This document shows, one piece after another, positions 24,601 to 64,000 of a stretch of DNA of 64,000 bases. Within the stretch, counting starts at the first letter, position 1; every line of letters begins with the position of its first letter. The translations under genes and the position numbers were made by a program. The DNA is from Elysia crispata (lineage: Eukaryota; Mollusca; Gastropoda; Plakobranchidae). The notes under the pieces were generated by a model. That model was not told the DNA's origin, made no database searches, and saw nothing but the letters and a program-made list of their open reading frames with translations. The stretch is from the NCBI GenBank assembly GCA_033675545.1, contig JAWDGP010002692.1, positions 124,001 through 188,000 of the forward strand, given 5' to 3'.

Positions 24601-25567
24601 AAAAATCAGAAATTTGCAAAATGAAACCTTCAGGGTCAATCTCACATAGGATATTTTAGTATAATCTGATACCTGGATACAGGGGTAATTTTCAACTAAA
24701 AAATATAACTTGATGAATCCTTACAGTTTTGTTTAGCCATGAGTTTTCCCAGAAAAATTTTGATTGAACATAACAGTGTTTTACCATGAAAAGAACCTGA
24801 GCCTACAAGAAGATGGATCACATGAAATTTAAGTACATAAATATTTTGAAGAGAGAGTTGTTTAAGAACTTATACCAATGAAAAAAAAAAACAAAAACCA
24901 GCAAGCTTTAGATATATTGCTTTTTTTTTGTCCTTAACTTGTACTGTCTATAAAATGGCACCCTCACAGCACATGTTGGCCCAATGGTTACAAGATCTAC
25001 AGCCTTTGTCTACAAAGAACTCCAATTTGTATCTAGGACAGTTTTGTTTTTTTTAATCTCTACTTGGTACTGCCATATTACTAGTTCATTTGTCTCCATG
25101 TTAATCAGAGCACAAATCAACATATGTCAAAGAACATAAAAAAAAAACTTTAAGAAAATATTATTTCATCAAATGTTAAATCCCCAAGTTTTTTTAATCA
25201 CAATTTCTACCATTTAATACTTGGGAGTAAGCATATATAATTATTTGTTCTCCACAAATTGTGACATACTGAAAACATTATCTGATGAGACCAGAACTGA
25301 TAAGGATCACATAATTCATAAAAAAAAATTCAGATCTTTTTTAGTGCCTGATGCAAGACATTATGTCCCTTTCATTATATAAATAATACATTTATAATCT
25401 TAAGATTCCCAGATATTTATTAAATTGAGAGAAACAATACGAGTAATTAATCGCTTAAAACAAAATCAGTGTACTTTTTATGTTTACTACACCTTTCTCC
25501 ATGCACAATAATAGGATATTATATTAGTAATAATAAGTCATAATAACAACAATAACAACATAAAAGC
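18682..25567. other. intergenic AT-rich DNA, nothing recognised
   Basis: About 6.9 kb of AT-rich sequence with frequent A and T runs. Both strands show only short open frames without recognisable motifs or plausible splice-linked exons. It could include a very long 3' UTR of the minus-strand helicase gene. Confidence 0.5.
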
Positions 25568-25720
<153 letters not shown>

Positions 25721-28700
25721 AACAAAACTCTCTTCCACATGATTGGTGTGCCCTATTTTAAAACAATTAGAGGCATAATTCAAAATACAAAAATACAATA
25801 TAAATTTGATTTCAGTTATGCAATCCAAACACTTAAGCACTCAAAGCAAACCAATCCATGTGGCAAAGAAAGTAGAGAACTTATTAAACTGTAAAAGTGG
25901 TTTTGATTAAAGTTGTTATATTTGGAACCTGTTCTATGCCTCTTTAAATTTTACTTAGTTGTACCCTGTAACTAAGCAGCCTCTTACTTAATCAATCTAA
26001 GTCACTTCTAATGTTTTCCATATTATTATAAATGAAATAACTAATGCACGGCAAACTTTGAATGTATATAAGCTTCTTACCCCTATATCACTACTGAATG
26101 CCGTCTCTATGAGACAAATAGGATAGCTACTTCTAATAGAATTGGCCCAGTATTATTATATACTGTCTATCAATTTAAAATGAAGCCACTGTAATAACAA
26201 TACAATTTCAGAATTGACCTGTGCATAGATTTTACAAAACATCTCAAATCTTATCTGACCATGACCCCATAGGCTGAAGGCTAAGTTAAAAAAAAAGATG
26301 GTTTAATAAAAAGAAGACAAAGGCTGTCACTTAAAAAATAAACAATTGTAAATATGATCATAATGACACTGAGTTTCACAGTTACTTACATATAAAGAGA
26401 TCTTTTTAGCCTGAGCTGGAAAATTATTACATGTTGCAAAAATACAAAAACTGAGTAGGTGTAACAAGCTAAATTACCACAGTAACATGATTCATAATCA
26501 TAGAAAAATTTTAACAGAAAAATAATGGAAAGTGAATGTCCAGCAGTAAAAATACCAGCTTGTAACTACTAATTGGTATTAATTCCAATCATTTCGGGAA
26601 AAATTAGTGAAGAAGAATCATAACATATATACAGAAAAAAATATGGAAGAATAAAATGATCACCTCACATGACTATATCAATGACTAGATAATCTTCTAA
26701 TTTACTTTCTTTCTTTAATTTTCTTTCATTTAGTAATGAGCAGGTAAATGAACAATGAAAAAAAAATTCCACATACAAAACCAAGATTGCAAAACACTAA
26801 TTGCACAGGGTTATGTAAACTTGCTTAGCAAACTCAGAAGAACTTCACTCAAGAAGCCATAAAGGATGTGCAAACTTAGAAGCTGAGTTCAGCCTTTGAA
26901 AAATGATAACATGTAAAATTTAAGTCCACCTAAAAGATAGATTTGAATTACTAGCTTGGACCAGGTCAAAAAGCCAGAAAATCAACATCATGATCAGGAT
27001 ACGAATGTTACATGCACACTTTTAAATCAAGCTTTGAAAGAGAGATATGCAACAGCCAAGACTCTACTTGAGTTTCAATTTCACATTAAAACTCTAGTCT
27101 CATTAAACAGCACATGGGTTAGGTTTGAAATAATAGAATTTGTTTTAGATTTAATTCCAGGAAGAGATGAAATAAAATATCCACTAATAAAGACATCTTT
27201 TATTTTTGAGTGCATGTTAACAAATATTTTAATATCCTAATGGAGACAAAAGAAATATGATGCTCATTTTTTGTAATTAAATAAAATGTCGATAAAATAG
27301 GATTTGCTGAAATATAATTTTTCACATTTTTTTTTACAGTTTTAAGTAGTCAAACATCCACAAAAACAATAAAATAATTAAAATCTATTGGAATACTGTT
27401 GAACACTCATAATGTTTAGAATGTTTATGACGAAAGAAATATTTCAGAGAGTCAAAAAAAAAAAAAAAAGAGTTACAAAGTTGCACTGACCATAGTTTCC
27501 CACTACTGCTTTTACAAATGTAATTTTTTTTTTCCATCAAAAATTGTTGAAATAAAATGTTAACCCAGTTCTTTACTGAGTGCCTTTTGTATTGGGACCA
27601 TTAAGATTCCACAAACCAACTTCATAAAATAAGTTTACAGAGCTTACATAAATCATCCCTTTATATTAGTTTGATCCCACAGCTCACAGAGGTAGCTAGC
27701 TCAAGTTAATGTAAAGAAAATTATAGATACAAATAGCATCATCTATAATGCATCAACATAAAAAAAATATTTATTAAATATCAACAGCATATTTTTTTTG
27801 CATAAAAAAGCATACACATACAGTAATCAAGGGGGAAAAACACAAAATAAAAAATCAAAGACATGCACATGTTGTGCTTACATTTGAGCACCTGAAGAAG
27901 GGAAGAGCTCAAAAACCTAGAGCATATTACCTAGACATATTCAAAAGTAAGAAGCAACACTGATATTTACCTAGAAAATAGTCATTCATCATTAAATTCT
28001 CAACTCTCTCATGTTTTATTTAATTTTGTTGAGCTTTTTTTGACATATGATGGTCATAGTAGCTTTAGAATTCTTACTAAGAATTGATTAAGGGATAGAA
28101 ATTTAGGGAGCAGAAATTTTACCAACTACTATGGTAGTTGTTTTTTTTTTTAAATAAGAATACATTTCATGATCCATTACAATAATGAAAAATACCTTTT
28201 CTAAATCTTTCGACCAGCCTCTTAAATTGATTTAATTTTCTTTTGTTTTTTTTTCCAAATGAACTACTGCTTTTAAAGACCAGCAGTTAGCAAGTTTGCA
28301 TACAGTCTTAAAAGAGCAGCACAGTGCAGTCCTCTAAAATTTTTTTTAGGAGCAATTAGAATAGTTCAAATTATCAAATATTTTATTCAAACCTACTATA
28401 ATATGAAAAAAAAAAGCTATACTGGCATTCTTAAAACAGTACATTTGATGTTCAATGGTTTGAGCCATAAGACATTATCTACTAAATTAATGATCAGATA
28501 TTAGACTTTGCCTTATTCTGCATCAGCTGAGGCCTTTTGAAGGAAAGGAAGAGGAAAAAAAAATGGCTACAGTTGGACAGAGTCAAAATTTGCATCTTCT
28601 TCACGCTACATAAATGACTAAATTCACTGTAGCATAGGATTATAGCAAATATGTTATATCAGTGAATATAAGTAGTTTTTGCCTCATTCTATTTTCTAAT

Positions 28701-29094
28701 GTATGTCTTTATAAAAACATAAAAAGGAAAGTTTTAACAAGCAATTAGATGCTGAAGCAGAAAAAATTTCTCTAAATTGCATCTTAATGACCTGATGATA
28801 AAAGCCATTAGTTTGCCACAGAATTATCAGATCCAGATCATCACAACTGTAATTACCAAATTAATTTTGGAAGATCAACATTCAATGGTCATGAAACTTG
28901 AAATTCTACTGCAGACTAGTAATGAATGAAAAGATTTCATGTGAAAAAGTTGTATCATATAGTGACGTTAACGATATATAATGTGCTGGTGCTATGCTCA
29001 GTTTTAAATGTCTTTGATATTTTATCATTAAGACATTGCTGTGCCTGCCACATCTGTAGGAGACCAATTTAAATAAACATTAAACTGATTTCGA
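25721..29094 (-). other. probable 3' UTR/flank of the RAD54L2-like gene
   Basis: No gene is seen. On the minus strand, AATAAA signals lie at about 28382-28387, 28015-28020 and 27769-27774 (TTTATT on the plus strand), about 0.7 to 1.3 kb past the stop codon. Which one is used cannot be decided from sequence. Confidence 0.4.
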
Positions 29095-61892
<32,798 letters not shown>

Positions 61893-61917
61893 GCTCTATA
61901 TCCAACTCTAACAACAA

Positions 61918-63919
61918 CTGTTTAAGGGAGAGTGGATTTAATCAAATCGTTCTATCTGAAATAAAATGAGTATAAAATTGAAATGTTTTAAGCCGTCAGA
62001 ACCAAAAGATTAAACTGGGCTTAAATTATTAATATAACTATGGAAAAGACCTGTACTTTTGTAAATTGGAGATGAAGTCCACAGAATTTTTTTTTTTAAC
62101 TATTGCACACTCTACTTTATAGATGCCTCTATTTTTGGGAATAAAAAAGTCATGGGTAAGGGATTGAGCTTTCAAACAGCTTTGGAATAAGAATCAATTT
62201 TTTTAACAAACAATCCAAGAAATACAAAATTATTAATGTTTAGGTTCTCTTGACCTTCAGAATCATCAGTGATCATAAAGATGAATGTTTTAAAAATGGA
62301 AAAGGAAAAAATGTTAAAAGGCATTGCAGGACAGTCAACCAAAGGAACCTATTGTTTGAGAATTGTTTGACGTTTGCGTTTATTGGAAATTTACAGAATA
62401 CATCTCTGAAAGCAGGCAAAGCATTAAGGAAAAGAAATCTGGGGACAGATATTGTGATCCATTCAGCTTTATCACAAGATAAGGTTATAAAACATGGATT
62501 GATCATTGAACTTAGACCAATTCTATATGAAATAAGAATGGAAGAAGCTCACAACTAAGAATTGTAAGAAAAAAATACCTAAACCGGACCAAACAAGTAA
62601 AAAAAAAACATGGATGCAAGGCAAGATAATGATTAATGAGATTGGTATCACAGGAATAGTGGCATTGTTAATATTATGATCTGCATAAATTTGAGATGTG
62701 GTTACAGAAGAGCGGCTATGACAAACAAGAACAATTCTTAATTAAAAATGGCTTTGAAGACGGGAAATAAAATTGCCCCGAACATGTATAAAGAGTTAAG
62801 TTGGAGTAAGTGCAGGGCTTAAAAACTGCATCTCAAGCAATCCCATCTCCTTAAAAAATGGAGTATGGTAAAACTGTAGTTTATCATAGATCTAAGAATT
62901 AAAAAAAAATTGTCTTGTCAATACTACAGGTCCGCTATTGTTGTATTGATAACAAATTTTTCTATTCATTGAATGAGCAAAGAAAAGAAAGGCTACCTAT
63001 ATTGATGGGATGAGCAGCCCTTAAATTGGCTGACACAGTGACAGTGATACTTGTGGCAATCTTAAGTTGAAGTTCTTTGAAAAGGCATGGGTTGTATTTT
63101 TGTTTTAACACTAGATCTAGTCCTACACAATTTTCTCCCACATGTATTCGACTCATCAGGAATGGTCTGAGTTTGCGGTATAGATCTAGATCTAGATAGA
63201 TCTGTAGACCAATCGGCCTACAGAAGGTTTTTACACTTAAAAGTTTCTCAACCAATGTAACCAATTAATGTTTGGTTTCAAATTTAAGAGATCTACTTCC
63301 ATTAATCTAGATCTAATTAATTAATATGATTCTAAAGATCTAGATCTCGATAGCCTATCTACATTTAGATCTAGATCTAGATTGAAATCTAGAATCTTGG
63401 TTCAAAAATAAAAAAAAAACTTAGCCTATAGAACCACTCATATGGATCCCATCAGGCGTTGTGAAGAGAAAAAAGATCGAGGATGTTAAACATTTCAGAA
63501 TGTCCCGGTGAACAATGATTACGTAAGATGGTTTACAAACGTACATGGCTTTCCGATACATTTCATCTTAGATCTGATCTAGATCTAGATCTAAATGTAA
63601 ACCAATCTTGATAGAGATCTAGAGTCTAGATTCTATCTAGATCTAGACCTAGACATCTAGATTCTAGATTTCGATTATCTAATTAACACATATCCAGATC
63701 TCATATTTGTTCAAGCTTTATACAAAATGTAGATTCTAGGTCTAATCTAGGTCAGATTATGCCACTCATGACATGGTTCGTTTCGCTTTCACCTCTCTTG
63801 ATCTGAATGTCTTGGATAGAAAATGCAAACCAGAATCACCAATGATCACGATAAAGCCGAATATGAAAATCAAGCTGTGAATGATGTCTCGGTTTCAAAT
63901 GTTAGATCTAGAAACTTAC
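61918..63919 (-). other. 5' UTR intron of the RAD54L2-like gene, no gene seen
   Basis: The span between the candidate donor at 63919 and the acceptor before coding exon 1. A 102-codon plus-strand open frame (62250-62558) and a shorter overlapping minus-strand one show no recognisable motif. The upstream part holds the TAGATC-rich cluster. Confidence 0.45.
63105..63730. repeat. degenerate TAGATC hexamer-rich cluster
   Basis: Runs such as tagatctagatctagatag (63180s), gatctagatctagattg (63370s) and gatctagatctagatctaaa (63570s) recur with many one-base variants. Smaller patches occur elsewhere at about 13856-13915, 41300-41345, 50340-50375 and 57150-57180. The palindromic AGATCT/TCTAGA core reads the same on both strands. 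Confidence 0.85.
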
Positions 63920-63920
63920 C

Positions 63921-64000
63921 TTCTTTCAGAGCTTAATGATTGAATAGAATACATTTATATCGCATTTGGTTAGATCTTTAAATATGTGACTTGACACATT
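63921..64000 (-). other. RAD54L2: candidate 5' UTR first exon of the RAD54L2-like gene (partial)
   Basis: Minus-strand sequence ends ctgaaagaag|gtaagt at 63920/63919, a perfect donor consensus. Coding exon 1 has plausible acceptors upstream of its ATG (cccttaaacag ending at 61918, or ttttatttcag ending at 61956), so a non-coding exon spliced over about 2 kb is likely. The exon's 5' end is at or beyond the window edge. No promoter element is recognised. Confidence 0.45.

Noticed and set aside
62250..62558. 102-codon plus-strand open frame in the helicase 5' intron
   Set aside because: No motif, no splice partners, and an overlapping antisense frame of similar quality; consistent with chance.

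Overview
This is a 64 kb stretch of animal (eukaryotic) nuclear DNA. It is AT-rich, intron-rich and full of simple repeats and decayed mobile elements. Two conserved protein-coding genes face each other, and every splice junction was placed by reading frame, splice consensus and my recollection of the human proteins. No database search was run. The protein identities are secure. The lineage is less so: long AT-rich introns, frequent degenerate TAGATC-type sequence and LINE fragments that resemble mollusc ones suggest a gastropod, but this is inference from remembered assemblies.

Left part (1-13134, + strand): the 3' half of an acylaminoacyl-peptidase gene (APEH, oligopeptidase family S9C). 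Fourteen exons encode 403 residues and carry the whole catalytic triad: Ser in GGSHGG, Asp in GQED and His in NNHSI. The 5' half lies outside the window. An inverted, frameshifted copy of exon 10 (with its flanking intron) sits in intron 7, so the pre-mRNA could fold on itself.

Middle (13135-29094): about 16 kb between the convergent 3' ends with no convincing gene. It probably holds the 3' UTRs, one 847-bp TA-flanked terminal-inverted-repeat element and a long (AAT)n microsatellite.

Right part (29095 to about 63920, - strand): a complete RAD54L2/ARIP4-type SNF2 helicase. Twenty-three coding exons (29095-61892) encode 2387 residues, against 1467 in human. The gene has an acidic/basic N-terminus, all SNF2 helicase motifs, conserved segments after the helicase, and a 755-residue last exon rich in Q, N, G, S and P. 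A non-coding first exon probably ends at 63920. Its introns carry a LINE reverse-transcriptase fragment nested in a 2.8 kb inverted-repeat element, a shorter sister of that element with a 6-bp target duplication, a tRNA-like sequence, a piggyBac-like remnant, a degraded transposon-type coding remnant beside a perfect 37-bp inverted repeat, and several long microsatellites.

The two genes do not form a pathway: one is a cytosolic peptidase, the other a nuclear chromatin ATPase. Both human orthologues lie on 3p21, so the linkage may be ancestral. No viral sequence, CRISPR array, operon or rRNA gene was seen. The best candidates for something undescribed are the inverted APEH exon copy, the CAGACCTGCCAAC element family, and the exon-like segment with inverted repeat at 60489-60761.
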